Below, one piece after another: positions 51,958 through 60,236 of a stretch of DNA of 64,000 bases. The DNA is from an uncultured Sphingobacteriales bacterium (GTDB lineage: Bacteria; Bacteroidota; Bacteroidia; Chitinophagales; Chitinophagaceae). The notes below the pieces were generated by a model. That model ran no database searches and was not told where the DNA came from. It worked only from the letters and a program-made list of their open reading frames with translations. How positions within the stretch are numbered: the first letter of the stretch is position 1; every line of letters starts with the position of its first letter. The stretch is taken from assembly GCA_937991535.1 (NCBI GenBank), contig CALKHN010000089.1, forward strand, positions 1-64,000, written 5' to 3'. A program made the translations under genes and the position numbers.

Positions 51958-52656
51958 ATGGGGAAGAAAAATTACAAAACGCAATGTGATCTTAAGAGTT
52001 GTTTAATGTGCCGCATGTGTATGCCGGAATGGCTGCCTGCCATCGCGGCGCATCGCCGTAATATGCAGTACAAGAAAGGAGAGCAGGTTTTTAAAGAAGG
52101 CGACCCCGTAAGCGGGATTTATTATGTATACAGGGGTTCCGTAAAAATCCATAAACACTGGGGCGAAGAAAAGGAGTTGATTGTACGGTTTGCGCGGCAA
52201 GGTGATATTTTCGGTCACCGCGGATTTGGAACAGACTCTTTGTATCCGATCTCCGCTACGGCTCTGGAATCACTTGAAGTGTGCTATATTGACCAGGATT
52301 TTTTTTACGCCACATTGCGAACCAATACGGAGTTGCTGTTTGAACTGATGCTGTTTTATGCACAGGAATTACAGGAATCCGAAAAAAACATGCGCGACCT
52401 TGCCCATATGTCGGTAAAAGGCAGATTGGCCAGTGTTTTGCTGAAGCTGAAAGAAAAATTTGGTGTAAATGAAAAAGGATTTGTTGCCATCAGACTCAGC
52501 CGCCAGGATATTGCAGCCTTTGCCGGTACTACCTATGAAACCGTTTTCCGGCTGATGACAACATTTTCTCAGGAAAACATTGTATCCGTGTCAGGCAAAG
52601 ATATTAGCATCCTTAATGATGAAAAATTAATGCAGTTTGCAAAGGAAAGAAGTTAA
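51958..52656 (+). CDS. Crp/Fnr family transcriptional regulator with N-terminal cysteine cluster
   Basis: The 232-residue regulator has a cyclic-nucleotide-binding-like beta-roll (about 35-130; KKGEQVFKEGDPVSGIYYVY) and a C-terminal winged helix (RLSRQDIAAFAGTTYETVFRL). Before the roll it carries four cysteines, Cys10, Cys15, Cys18 and Cys21 (Cx4Cx2Cx2C). A cluster of this density near the N-terminus could hold an Fe-S cluster, as in FNR, so oxygen or nitric-oxide sensing is plausible. It lies 27 bp after cobA and is a good candidate for the local nitrite-operon regulator. Confidence 0.88.
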   Translation: MGKKNYKTQCDLKSCLMCRMCMPEWLPAIAAHRRNMQYKKGEQVFKEGDPVSGIYYVYRGSVKIHKHWGEEKELIVRFARQGDIFGHRGFGTDSLYPISATALESLEVCYIDQDFFYATLRTNTELLFELMLFYAQELQESEKNMRDLAHMSVKGRLASVLLKLKEKFGVNEKGFVAIRLSRQDIAAFAGTTYETVFRLMTTFSQENIVSVSGKDISILNDEKLMQFAKERS

Positions 52657-52780
52657 CCGTTTTGCAGATGAAACCCCAATAAGTTCAACCATTTTGCAGT
52701 TAAACGAACGTTGCATAAATTGATTTTTCCGTTTCATTTAACACCTGCTGCACGCCTCGTACCATTATCTTCGCTTTAAA

Positions 52781-52795
52781 AATGTACAGTACATT
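52781..52795. promoter_or_regulatory. Perfect 15-bp palindrome AATGTAC-A-GTACATT upstream of a lipoprotein gene
   Basis: The 7-bp arms meet at a single base. It lies just downstream of a near-consensus -7 box (TATCTTCG, 52767-52774) and 40 bp before the ATG at 52836, in operator position. Confidence 0.45.
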
Positions 52796-52835
52796 ATTTC
52801 CTGTCCGGCACACAAAGTTGCAGGCATACTGATAT

Positions 52836-53339
52836 ATGAAAAGAAGAAGAAAGAATACAATACTATTTATTGGGGCGATCATGTTTATCAGCGCCTGTAA
52901 TCCATCAACGTCAAATGGGGATCAATTTTCCGCTTCAGATACAGATACCATTGACGCGAAAGATACAGCTTACGGTCCTTCCGTAAATGATGTGGCCGGC
53001 GATACAATACAATTACTGAATGATAGCCCTGCATACGCTGATTTACCGCAGGCGGCTGAAAAGCCGGCATCTTCTGCGAGAATACTCAGTGAAGCCGATA
53101 AAATATATATTGATCTGATTATTCCGGATTATCCTGATGTAATCCTGTTTTATGAAGGCAGCGCTGAAACGCTGAACTATATGCAGCAGGTATACGGGTA
53201 TCTGAGATCAAAGAATGCCAGTGTAACGAAAAAAGCCATCACTCAAAAGCATGAAGAAAAAGGAAGGGATAAAAGGTTGTATATAGATGATGTGGGGGAG
53301 AACTGGTATGAAGTGTTTGTTTTTGATGAATGGAAATAG
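52836..53339 (+). CDS. Lipoprotein of unknown function
   Basis: The 167-residue product has a lipoprotein signal (ILFIGAIMFISAC, Cys21), a low-complexity Ser/Asp-rich linker (about 22-80), and a compact C-terminal region with alternating hydrophobic pattern (IYIDLIIPDYPDVILFYEGS, ENWYEVFVFDEWK). I recognise no domain. It is preceded by an operator-like palindrome and followed by a terminator hairpin shared with the opposite strand. The protein is likely exported to a membrane. Confidence 0.75.
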   Translation: MKRRRKNTILFIGAIMFISACNPSTSNGDQFSASDTDTIDAKDTAYGPSVNDVAGDTIQLLNDSPAYADLPQAAEKPASSARILSEADKIYIDLIIPDYPDVILFYEGSAETLNYMQQVYGYLRSKNASVTKKAITQKHEEKGRDKRLYIDDVGENWYEVFVFDEWK

Positions 53340-53379
53340 ATAATGAACCCGCCAGTCTTTTCGCTCAGGTTGATTAAAA

Positions 53380-53406
53380 AAGCTGCTGGAAAAAAGCCAG
53401 CAGCTT
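53380..53406 (-). terminator. Rho-independent terminator of the sugar cluster, probably bidirectional
   Basis: A perfect 10-bp stem, AAGCTGCTGG/CCAGCAGCTT, encloses a 7-nt loop. On the minus strand TTTTTAATC follows it, so it terminates the operon ending at 53453. On the plus strand it lies 40 bp after the lipoprotein stop, and the T-tract is missing there, so that function is weaker. Confidence 0.8.
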
Positions 53407-53421
53407 AACGAATTCTGTATT

Positions 53422-53460
53422 TACTTACCACTCACTACTCACTACTCACCACTCACTTCT
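53422..53460. repeat. CTCACTA short-period tract containing the Gfo/Idh/MocA gene's stop codon
   Basis: About five 7-bp units (CTCACTA, CTCACTA, CTCACCA, CTCACTT) lie here. The minus-strand stop codon TGA at 53453-53455 is part of a unit. The same family occurs at 7780-7815, 18575-18617 and 37480-37519. Confidence 0.75.
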
Positions 53461-54616
53461 CCTTCCACTCTACCCCGGTATCTTTCCAGCTTTTTGAATT
53501 GGCCGAATCAATTACCGCTTCGCAAACTTTTTGGGTTTCATATGCATCCTGGAATGTGGGGTGACAAGGTTGCCCTGTTTCGAGTGATTTAAGAAAATCT
53601 GCTACCTGGTGAATGAAGCTGTGCTCATAACCAATGCCTAAGCCGGGTACCCACCATTTGTCCATATAGGGCTGATCACCATCGGTAACGTGTATGGAAC
53701 GCCAGCCACGAACAATGGATTCATCCCTGTGATCAAAGTATTCCAGGCGATTGAGGTCGTGGAGGTCCCAGCGGATGGAGGCGTGCTCACCATTGATCTC
53801 AAAAGTATACAAGGCTTTATGGCCACGGGCATAGCGGGTAGATTCAAACAAGCCTAAAGATCCGTTATCAAAGTGACAATGAAATATACAGGCGTCATCA
53901 ATACCTACTTTCTGCACTTTACCCGTGACCTGGTGCATGCGCTCTTTGATAAAGGTTTCTGTAACGGCCGATACATCTTTAATGCCCCCGTTGAGCCACA
54001 TGGCTGTATCAATACAATGTGCCAGCAGGTCGCCGGTAACGCCCGATCCGGCTGCTTCTGCATCCAAACGCCAGGCAGCGGTTCCGCCCTGGGGAACGTC
54101 GGCGCTGATGGTCCAGTCCTGCAAGAAGTTAGCGCGGTAATGAAATATCTTCCCGAGTTTGCCTGAATCCACAATTTGTTTTGCCAGGCTAACCGCAGGT
54201 AAGCGGCGATAATTATACCATACCGTATTGTTTACACCTGCTTTTGTTACGGCATCAACCATTCCTTTTGATTCGGCGAGTGATCTTGCAAGCGGCTTTT
54301 CGCATAAGATCATCTTGCCTGCCTTTGCTGCAGCAATAGCAATTTCGGCGTGCATATCGTTGGGCGTGCAAATATCCACCGCATCAATATCCTCGCGGGC
54401 GATCAATGCTTTCCAGTCTGTTTCAATGGATTCATATCCCCATTGGTCGGCAAAGGCCTGTACTTTTTCTTTGTTCCTGGAGCAAACCGCTTTCAGTACA
54501 GGAGTATACTGCAGTTCCGGGAAAAAATTATCAATGCGGTTGTACCCGTTAGAGTGGGTGCGGCCCATGAAACCCGTGCCGATCAGCCCTATGCGCAATT
54601 GTTTTTTATTCTTCAT
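53453..54616 (-). CDS. Gfo/Idh/MocA family NAD(P)-dependent sugar dehydrogenase
   Basis: The 387-residue protein has an N-terminal Rossmann domain (IGLIGTGFMGRTHSNGY near 8-24), the EKPLA motif (ILCEKPLARS) and a C-terminal beta-sheet domain. The family oxidises sugars or sugar derivatives, often at C3 of a glycoside. Here it ends an apparent minus-strand cluster of a TIM-barrel isomerase, a cupin and a DUF4432 protein. Between it and the TIM-barrel gene is a GTAAGA inverted repeat region. The substrate is unknown. Confidence 0.92.
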   Translation of the reverse strand: MKNKKQLRIGLIGTGFMGRTHSNGYNRIDNFFPELQYTPVLKAVCSRNKEKVQAFADQWGYESIETDWKALIAREDIDAVDICTPNDMHAEIAIAAAKAGKMILCEKPLARSLAESKGMVDAVTKAGVNNTVWYNYRRLPAVSLAKQIVDSGKLGKIFHYRANFLQDWTISADVPQGGTAAWRLDAEAAGSGVTGDLLAHCIDTAMWLNGGIKDVSAVTETFIKERMHQVTGKVQKVGIDDACIFHCHFDNGSLGLFESTRYARGHKALYTFEINGEHASIRWDLHDLNRLEYFDHRDESIVRGWRSIHVTDGDQPYMDKWWVPGLGIGYEHSFIHQVADFLKSLETGQPCHPTFQDAYETQKVCEAVIDSANSKSWKDTGVEWKEK

Positions 54617-54670
54617 CTTTTACTGATTGTATGTTGACGTGAAATATAAATCTCTTCCTCTGTCGTTTTT

Positions 54671-54748
54671 GTAAGATTGTAAGATTGTAAGACCGTAAGA
54701 CCGTAAGAATGTAAGTCCGTAAGACCGTGAGACCGTAAGAATGTAAGA
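54671..54748. repeat. GTAAGAnn array, left arm of a large inverted repeat
   Basis: About ten 8-bp units (GTAAGATT, GTAAGACC, GTAAGAAT) run without spacers. About 20 bp to the right lies the opposite-strand array (54770-54887), so the two could form a long imperfect stem in the RNA between two sugar genes. Confidence 0.8.
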
Positions 54749-54769
54749 CGTAAAGATACTCGCCATCCC

Positions 54770-54887
54770 TCTTACTCTCCTGCTATCTTACCCTCTTACT
54801 CTCTTACCCTCTTGCTCTCTTACTCTCTTACCCTCTTACCCTCTTACCCTCTTGCTCTCTTACTCTCTTACCATCTTGCTCTCATCC
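54770..54887. repeat. CTCTTACC array, right arm of the inverted repeat
   Basis: About fourteen 8-bp units of CTCTTACC/CTCTTACT/CTCTTGCT run up to the TIM-barrel gene's stop codon (54882-54884). They are reverse complements of the GTAAGAnn units in the left arm. Confidence 0.8.
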
Positions 54888-55910
54888 TCTCCACCCATGC
54901 GCCTCTCTTACTTTTATCATGGCGGCAAGAATATCATTCCATGTTTGCTGCTTGTGCATTACTTCATTGGGAAACATGCAACCATCCCAGCAAATATGAT
55001 TGAACGCTTTTGTAAGGTTGCCTTTTTCATCGCGCAGCCAGTAGCCTGCATCGTGGGTGATGTCTAATTTTCCGTTGGGATCTGTTGCCAGGCAATGCCG
55101 TCCGGTTTTGTCGTGCGAGCCTGTGCCATGAACTGTTCCGTCATTCTGCGCCACATGAAAATCAATGGTCCACGGACGAAGCGCTGCTGTTAATTTTTTC
55201 AGCCCTTCTTCGAGTGTCGCGCGATCGCTCCATTGAAAATCTTCAGGAAGTATGCGATGTTCAGGTGCATTATAACCTAAGAGGTATAAAAAGGTGTGCG
55301 ACATGTCGGCCTGGAAACCGATATTGGGACGATCCACTGCTTCCAGCGTATCAATCATTGTCTTCCAGCTATGCATGCCTGCCCAACAGATTTCACCTTC
55401 AGCGGCAAGCTTCTCGCCATAGTCTGCAGCTATATCGCAGGCTGTACGAAATGTTTCTGCAATCAATTTAGTGCTGTTCACAGGATCTTTATACCATTGA
55501 TCAGGGCTGCTGGCAGAGTCAATGCGAATGACCCCGTACTGGCGAATACCTATATCATTTAATTTTTGTGCAAATACACAGCTTTTACGCACCTGCTCCA
55601 CAAAAAACTTACGATCATCGGCACTACCTAATATAGGTCCGCCCCATATAGGTGCTACAAGACTGCCAATACTCAGGTTATGGCTGCTTACTTTATCCGC
55701 CAGTTTTTTTGGACCATCAACATCGTCCAGGTCTATAGATGGATCAAATAATCCTACATCCACTCCATCGAATTTTATACCATTCACTTCAGCGGCAGCG
55801 GTATATTCAAGCATCGTATCTATCAGCAACGGTGGTTCTGAATCAGGACCTTTGCCAACAACCCCTGGCCATGTGGCATTGTGCAATTTTGGATAGTTGT
55901 TCTTCTCCAT
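54882..55910 (-). CDS. Sugar phosphate isomerase/epimerase family TIM-barrel protein
   Basis: The 342-residue protein belongs to the xylose-isomerase-like TIM-barrel family. Features are a metal-ligand-rich core: LAAEGEICWAGMHSWKT near 170, GFQADMSHTF near 197 and a HVAQNDGTVHGTGSHDKTG loop. In related clusters these enzymes act on keto-sugars next to Gfo/Idh/MocA dehydrogenases. The next gene upstream on this strand is the cupin, 188 bp away. The specific reaction is not assigned. Confidence 0.87.
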   Translation of the reverse strand: MEKNNYPKLHNATWPGVVGKGPDSEPPLLIDTMLEYTAAAEVNGIKFDGVDVGLFDPSIDLDDVDGPKKLADKVSSHNLSIGSLVAPIWGGPILGSADDRKFFVEQVRKSCVFAQKLNDIGIRQYGVIRIDSASSPDQWYKDPVNSTKLIAETFRTACDIAADYGEKLAAEGEICWAGMHSWKTMIDTLEAVDRPNIGFQADMSHTFLYLLGYNAPEHRILPEDFQWSDRATLEEGLKKLTAALRPWTIDFHVAQNDGTVHGTGSHDKTGRHCLATDPNGKLDITHDAGYWLRDEKGNLTKAFNHICWDGCMFPNEVMHKQQTWNDILAAMIKVREAHGWRG

Positions 55911-56000
55911 ATCTTCTCGATTTATGATTTTTGATTTGTTGATTTTCGATTTATCTGATACTGTTGTAAGTTAACCATAATATACCGGATCATTTTGTGA

Positions 56001-56101
56001 GCAGTCAATAGTCAATAGGTAATAGTGAATAGTCAATATGTTTCACTTCTTACATTGTCAAACGACAATTGTTCCTTTCACTATTCACTATTCACCATTC
56101 A
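56001..56101. repeat. CAATAGT/ACTATTCA inverted short-period repeats at the cupin 3' end
   Basis: Units TCAATAG, TCAATAG, TAATAGT and GAATAGT (56004-56037) face CACTATT, CACTATT, CACCATT (56077-56101). Around the centre lies a TTGTCAAACGACAA stem. The cupin gene's stop codon (56099-56101) is in the right-hand unit. Confidence 0.7.
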
Positions 56102-57319
56102 CTCCCCAATCACGAGATCCGGGTTGCCCGGTCCAAAATGTTTTAATATAACAATGGGATCGGTTGCCGACGGATTTACAATGGTAACACCTTCCTGTGC
56201 CGCTTTTTCACTCACAAAAAACTCATCGTTGGTTAATTGCCCGTAGCGGATCAGTGCCGGGGTTTCAATATCCCAAACGCCAAATTTACCATGCCCCTGC
56301 ATTACAATGATACCATAAGCGCCGCTGTCTTTTATTGTTACCGTTGCTCCCGGAAGAACCGTAAGTTCTTTTGCACTAAAAGCATTCGATTTATAACAGA
56401 TCCAGTTTTCTATATAACCCTGCGCTTTCATTTCATCCAGTGATTTTACGGGTTTAGGCGCCATAAACCGGTTGGCCATTGTATTGGGGTCAACATTCAG
56501 TTCCCAATCCAGTACATCAATCAATGCATCAAAATCACCGATGCTTTCTTTAGGCGTTCCGTTCCATAATAATTCTTCAGGAATGATGGCTTCATTTACA
56601 AGTGACTGGTACATGGCAAATACATCAGAAGCTTTTTGTGGTTCATAGGTACACATACTGCCTGGTGCATGCAGCAGGCCCGGCGGCACATCCCATCCGG
56701 TGCCAGGTTCGAGGCGGTATGCCTGGGAATAATTGGTGATTTTATTGTCTCCCTTTGTAAAATTTACAAGGCATTCACGGATCTGTTCTTTAGTGGTGCC
56801 CGGCGCTATACCAATAAATGTGTAAGGAAAATCGCCGCCATGATTATTCAGTTGCGGGGGAAAATAGTACGCTTCGGGTTTACCTTTCTGCCCTATCAGT
56901 GCGGCTTTTTCATCATTGTGATGTACATGGTGGGGGAGTGGTCCCATATTGTCGAAGAACTTTGAATACATGGGCCAGGATTCATATTCTTTCCACAACC
57001 TTTCGCCAATGAGGGCGCCTTTGAGTTCACTTACGGCATCTCTCAGTAGTATTTGTACCGTTTTTGATCCGTCGTTAAATACCACGGGGCTTAATCCTTC
57101 ATTTTCTCCGGTGAGCGGCCCGTTTTTTGCCGGTGTGGTGGAAGAAAACCAGCGTTCGTCTATACCTCCGCGTTGTCCGCCCAGTACATAATAATCATCG
57201 GGGTGTAATTTAATTCTTCTTCCCGGCACGCAAAACGACCTGGGCACCCAGGTTGGCGCCAAACGCAAGATCCCTTTTCCCTGGTCCAAAGCTTTTTGTG
57301 CTACACTTAATTTTTCCAT
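56099..57319 (-). CDS. Cupin-fold protein (mannose-6-phosphate isomerase-like)
   Basis: The 406-residue protein contains two cupin-like parts. The first has the metal-ligand cluster PLPHHVHHNDEKA near 135-147 and GTGWDVPPGLLHAPGS near 213-228, the layout of type I phosphomannose isomerase-like proteins. The second is a C-terminal beta region (VLPGATVTIKDSGAYGIIVM). It lies 22 bp after the DUF4432 gene and so is almost certainly co-transcribed with it. A role in sugar isomerisation or binding is inferred from fold and neighbours. Confidence 0.83.
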   Translation of the reverse strand: MEKLSVAQKALDQGKGILRLAPTWVPRSFCVPGRRIKLHPDDYYVLGGQRGGIDERWFSSTTPAKNGPLTGENEGLSPVVFNDGSKTVQILLRDAVSELKGALIGERLWKEYESWPMYSKFFDNMGPLPHHVHHNDEKAALIGQKGKPEAYYFPPQLNNHGGDFPYTFIGIAPGTTKEQIRECLVNFTKGDNKITNYSQAYRLEPGTGWDVPPGLLHAPGSMCTYEPQKASDVFAMYQSLVNEAIIPEELLWNGTPKESIGDFDALIDVLDWELNVDPNTMANRFMAPKPVKSLDEMKAQGYIENWICYKSNAFSAKELTVLPGATVTIKDSGAYGIIVMQGHGKFGVWDIETPALIRYGQLTNDEFFVSEKAAQEGVTIVNPSATDPIVILKHFGPGNPDLVIGE

Positions 57320-57341
57320 TGTGTGAAATTGAAATTGGTTT

Positions 57342-58424
57342 TTAATCAGCGATGTTATGTGTTTTTAAAAAATCTTTAAGGTGTTTTTCCTGGTGTAAAA
57401 TTTCGAAGCGCAGATCATATTGCCGCGTTTCTCCGGGGGCAAGATAAATCAGTGTGTTCTGCATTCTTGCTTTTGCCTGTCCAATGGGAGGATGTGTTCC
57501 CGGCTCAAGCCCTGTAACATATTCGCCCTTTCCCCAATGCTGCCAGTTGGTTAGCCAGGGCATTTGGTGTTTTGAAAATTGGATACTAACGGCAATGCCT
57601 AACTGAGCATTGTATAAGCCACATACAGCCTGCCCGTTACTATCTGGCGCCACATCAATAAAAGCGGCTTCTTCTCCGCCGCCGCTATGTTCATCCAGGG
57701 GCGCCATGCAGTTACGGAAATCATTTCCCTCCCTGAATATCCTCGGATCAGCATCTCGGGCCTTCCATTGACCGTTCCATAGCAGTCGTGCGCCTTCATC
57801 TGCCAGTGGCCAACCCAAATTGCAATGATACAGCAACATGTGCGGTGCAGCAGTGTTGCCCCTGTTGCTTACTTCATCATGAATTTGAATAAAGGCCTCA
57901 CCGAGCTTTCCTGAAATTGTTCGCCTGAGTTCAAGCCGGGTACCCAATGCCTGGCTTTCTTTCATTACGCCGGTAATACGCATTTCCATTTTGCCTGCAA
58001 CCGGGTCGGGTTGTATTACAGATTCTATGGCCGCGGGAAGATTACTTATTGCTCCATGCAGTCCGCGTTCACCGTATTCATCCGATTCGGGCCCGCCCAC
58101 ATGGGTTAACCCGCAGGTAGTAAGCAGTCCGCCACCAAATGTTTTAAGCCAGTCTGCCCCTTTATTTGAAAACGGCTGGGGAGCGCTGACGCCGGAATGA
58201 CTAAGCCATGCCAGGCTATGCTGGTTATAGAATGCATCTGCAATATCCATGGCACGGTCAATAACCACTTTATAACGCAGTCCGGTTCCTGTATTGATCC
58301 ATGCCACACGGGTACCGCGTGATAAACCATTGTCCAATACCGCTGTTTCTATACCGCCCAATTGTGTATATGATGAAATTTTATCCTTCCAGGTGTGATG
58401 TGCCAAACCGTTATTTTTAAGCAA
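57342..58424 (-). CDS. DUF4432 family aldose-epimerase-like protein
   Basis: The 360-residue protein matches DUF4432, a group with the galactose-mutarotase fold. Motifs include KVVIDRAMDIADAFYNQHSL near 52-71, FGGGLLTTCGLTHVGGP and GLEPGTHPPIGQAKAR near the end. It is the first gene of the minus-strand cluster (DUF4432, cupin, TIM barrel, Gfo/Idh/MocA). The substrate is probably a sugar or sugar derivative. It is divergent from the DUF1080 lipoprotein over a 463-bp gap. Confidence 0.85.
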   Translation of the reverse strand: MLKNNGLAHHTWKDKISSYTQLGGIETAVLDNGLSRGTRVAWINTGTGLRYKVVIDRAMDIADAFYNQHSLAWLSHSGVSAPQPFSNKGADWLKTFGGGLLTTCGLTHVGGPESDEYGERGLHGAISNLPAAIESVIQPDPVAGKMEMRITGVMKESQALGTRLELRRTISGKLGEAFIQIHDEVSNRGNTAAPHMLLYHCNLGWPLADEGARLLWNGQWKARDADPRIFREGNDFRNCMAPLDEHSGGGEEAAFIDVAPDSNGQAVCGLYNAQLGIAVSIQFSKHQMPWLTNWQHWGKGEYVTGLEPGTHPPIGQAKARMQNTLIYLAPGETRQYDLRFEILHQEKHLKDFLKTHNIAD

Positions 58425-58887
58425 CCATTAATTGTAATTTGATCTTACCAAATCCCGTATCAGTTATACAGGAAGCCAATATTTATTTGTAATTGGAGTT
58501 CTAATGTAGGAAAATCTGCCGACAAAAAATTAGATCAGGGGAGTTAATGTTAACTTTTCATTCTGCTCTTTTATAGTAAAACCGGGCTAAAAAGCAGGCG
58601 TATGTTTTTTTCAGTGTGCAAATATGCCTTGCTGCCTGTTTAATTCATATACAATGCGGGTTTGAAGCATGATCACCGGCTGTAGCAGTAATCAATTTTT
58701 GAGTTTCGCAGCCAGTTATTTTTGCGGCATTCTGTCCTGTGCCATCCTGTGCCGGCTATACCGCAAACGGCAATTATTTATAGGTATATTCATAACTGAA
58801 AAAGTATATCAGCAATTGTTTTCCGCTGTCTGTTTTTTTTCCTTAGCTTGTTGCGGTATAAAAAATTTTATCTTAAAAAAAATTAAA
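58425..58887. other. 463-bp divergent region before the DUF1080 lipoprotein
   Basis: The frame of the DUF1080 gene is open back to 58669, but I see no coding signal upstream of 58888: its translation is cysteine-rich with no family match. The region is AT-rich at its right end (TTTTTATCTTAAAAAAAATTAAA). No operator or terminator stands out. Confidence 0.5.
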
Positions 58888-59679
58888 ATGATAAGAAAAA
58901 TTAGCTACTGCTTTGGAATAATGATTGCAGGCTTTATAATCGGTGGTTGTAACCCGGGTACAAGTTCGGATAAAGGGCAAATAGATGCTGACGCTGCTGC
59001 TCCTGCTCCTGCTGCTGTTGCAACCGACGATGGATTTGAACAAATATTTGATGGTAAAACACTCAACGGATGGGAAGGCGATACCGCTTACTGGAGAGCG
59101 GAAGGCGGCAGCCTGGTAGGTGAAGTAACACCAGACAAACTTTTAAAAAGCAATACTTTTATTATTTACCAGGGAGGCAATCCAAAAGATTTTGAATTAA
59201 AGCTGGAATTTAAAATCACCGAAACCGGAAACAGTGGTATCAATTACAGAAGCGAAATGTTTCCGGGTGTGCCTCATGCCTTAAAGGGATACCAGACCGA
59301 TATTGACGGAAGAAATAATTATACCGGACAAAATTATGAAGAACGCGGACGTACAACACTTGCCTACCGCGGGCAAAAAGTTACTATACCCAATACACCC
59401 GGAGAATCCAAAAAAAATGCCTGGACTGCGGCTATCGTTGACGGATCGCTGGGAAGTTCCGATTCTTTAAAAACACTGATCAAATCCAATGACTGGAATA
59501 CGTGCCATATTGTTGCGAAAGGCAATCATTTGCAACATTATATTAATGGTGTTTTAATGAGCGATGTAACAGATGATGATACAACCCACCGAAAATTGGA
59601 AGGATTGCTGGGTATACAGGTGCATGTTGGCCCGCCCATGCAGGTGCAATACCGCAATATCATGTTAAAGAACTTATAG
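58888..59679 (+). CDS. DUF1080 (3-keto-disaccharide hydrolase) domain lipoprotein
   Basis: The 263-residue protein starts with a lipoprotein signal (FGIMIAGFIIGGC, Cys21) and an Ala/Pro-rich linker. A single DUF1080 domain follows: FEQIFDGKTLNGWEGD, GNPKDFELKLEFKITETGNSGINYR in two pieces, and LLGIQVHVGPPMQVQYRNI. DUF1080 domains are known to cleave 3-keto-glycosides, the products of glycoside 3-dehydrogenases. It is divergent from the sugar cluster at 53.4-58.4 kb. I use the ATG at 58888, which gives a standard lipobox. A terminator follows at 59706-59742. Confidence 0.92.
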   Translation: MIRKISYCFGIMIAGFIIGGCNPGTSSDKGQIDADAAAPAPAAVATDDGFEQIFDGKTLNGWEGDTAYWRAEGGSLVGEVTPDKLLKSNTFIIYQGGNPKDFELKLEFKITETGNSGINYRSEMFPGVPHALKGYQTDIDGRNNYTGQNYEERGRTTLAYRGQKVTIPNTPGESKKNAWTAAIVDGSLGSSDSLKTLIKSNDWNTCHIVAKGNHLQHYINGVLMSDVTDDDTTHRKLEGLLGIQVHVGPPMQVQYRNIMLKNL

Positions 59680-60236
59680 ACGCATTCTTTATAATCTTTT
59701 TTCAGGCAGGTCATTTCAGGATATGAGATGACCTGCTTTTTTCCTGTAACTGATCAGTTGTATCCTTTTATAACATTCAGGAGTTGCTTATCCATGGGCG
59801 GTGAAGGACAATTGGAAAACAACCAGGCGTGGCGGATTTTAAACAAAAAATGTGCGGCTATAACGCTAAAAAAAAGGTCTGATTCAATTGTGCATGCACG
59901 CTATGCAGAAAACTTATGGGTAATATTTTCTACATAGGAATGTAGATTAATTTACTCCGGCATAACTATTAACAATCATTTTCAAGCGGGAACAGGAAAT
60001 AAATGCTTGTAGGCTGTATGCAGTCACCTTATAAAAGGGTTGTAGCCCTCGCTAAAACCCTTTCTCCCTTTGCAGATTCAATTTAATTTTCATGATCATG
60101 GCACATCGCGGGTAATTATTTTTCAATTACCCGAAAGGGAATTTGAAATAAGTATTCCGAAAACATGCCCTGCTGCATTTGTATGGGCCGTTGAATTTGA
60201 TGGCATAATATTTCATATACATAGAGAAAAACCGGT
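59680..60236. other. 557-bp intergenic region before the Ku gene
   Basis: It contains the terminator at 59706-59742 and a hairpin CGGGTAATT/AATTACCCG near 60109-60131. A 69-codon frame at 59728-59937 starts inside the terminator and has no support. Nothing else was recognised. Confidence 0.5.
59706..59742 (+). terminator. Rho-independent terminator after the DUF1080 gene
   Basis: A perfect 9-bp stem GCAGGTCAT/ATGACCTGC with a 13-nt loop is followed by TTTTTT. It lies 27 bp beyond the stop codon. Confidence 0.88.

Noticed and set aside
54671..54887. Possible CRISPR or spacer array
   Set aside because: Same reason: no spacers between the short units, and the two halves are reverse complements.
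58669..58887. N-terminal extension of the DUF1080 gene
   Set aside because: The downstream ATG at 58888 gives a normal lipoprotein signal; the extension is cysteine-rich filler without a family match.
59728..59937. Small plus-strand frame of 69 codons after the DUF1080 gene
   Set aside because: It begins inside the terminator stem and has no homologous feature or promoter of its own.
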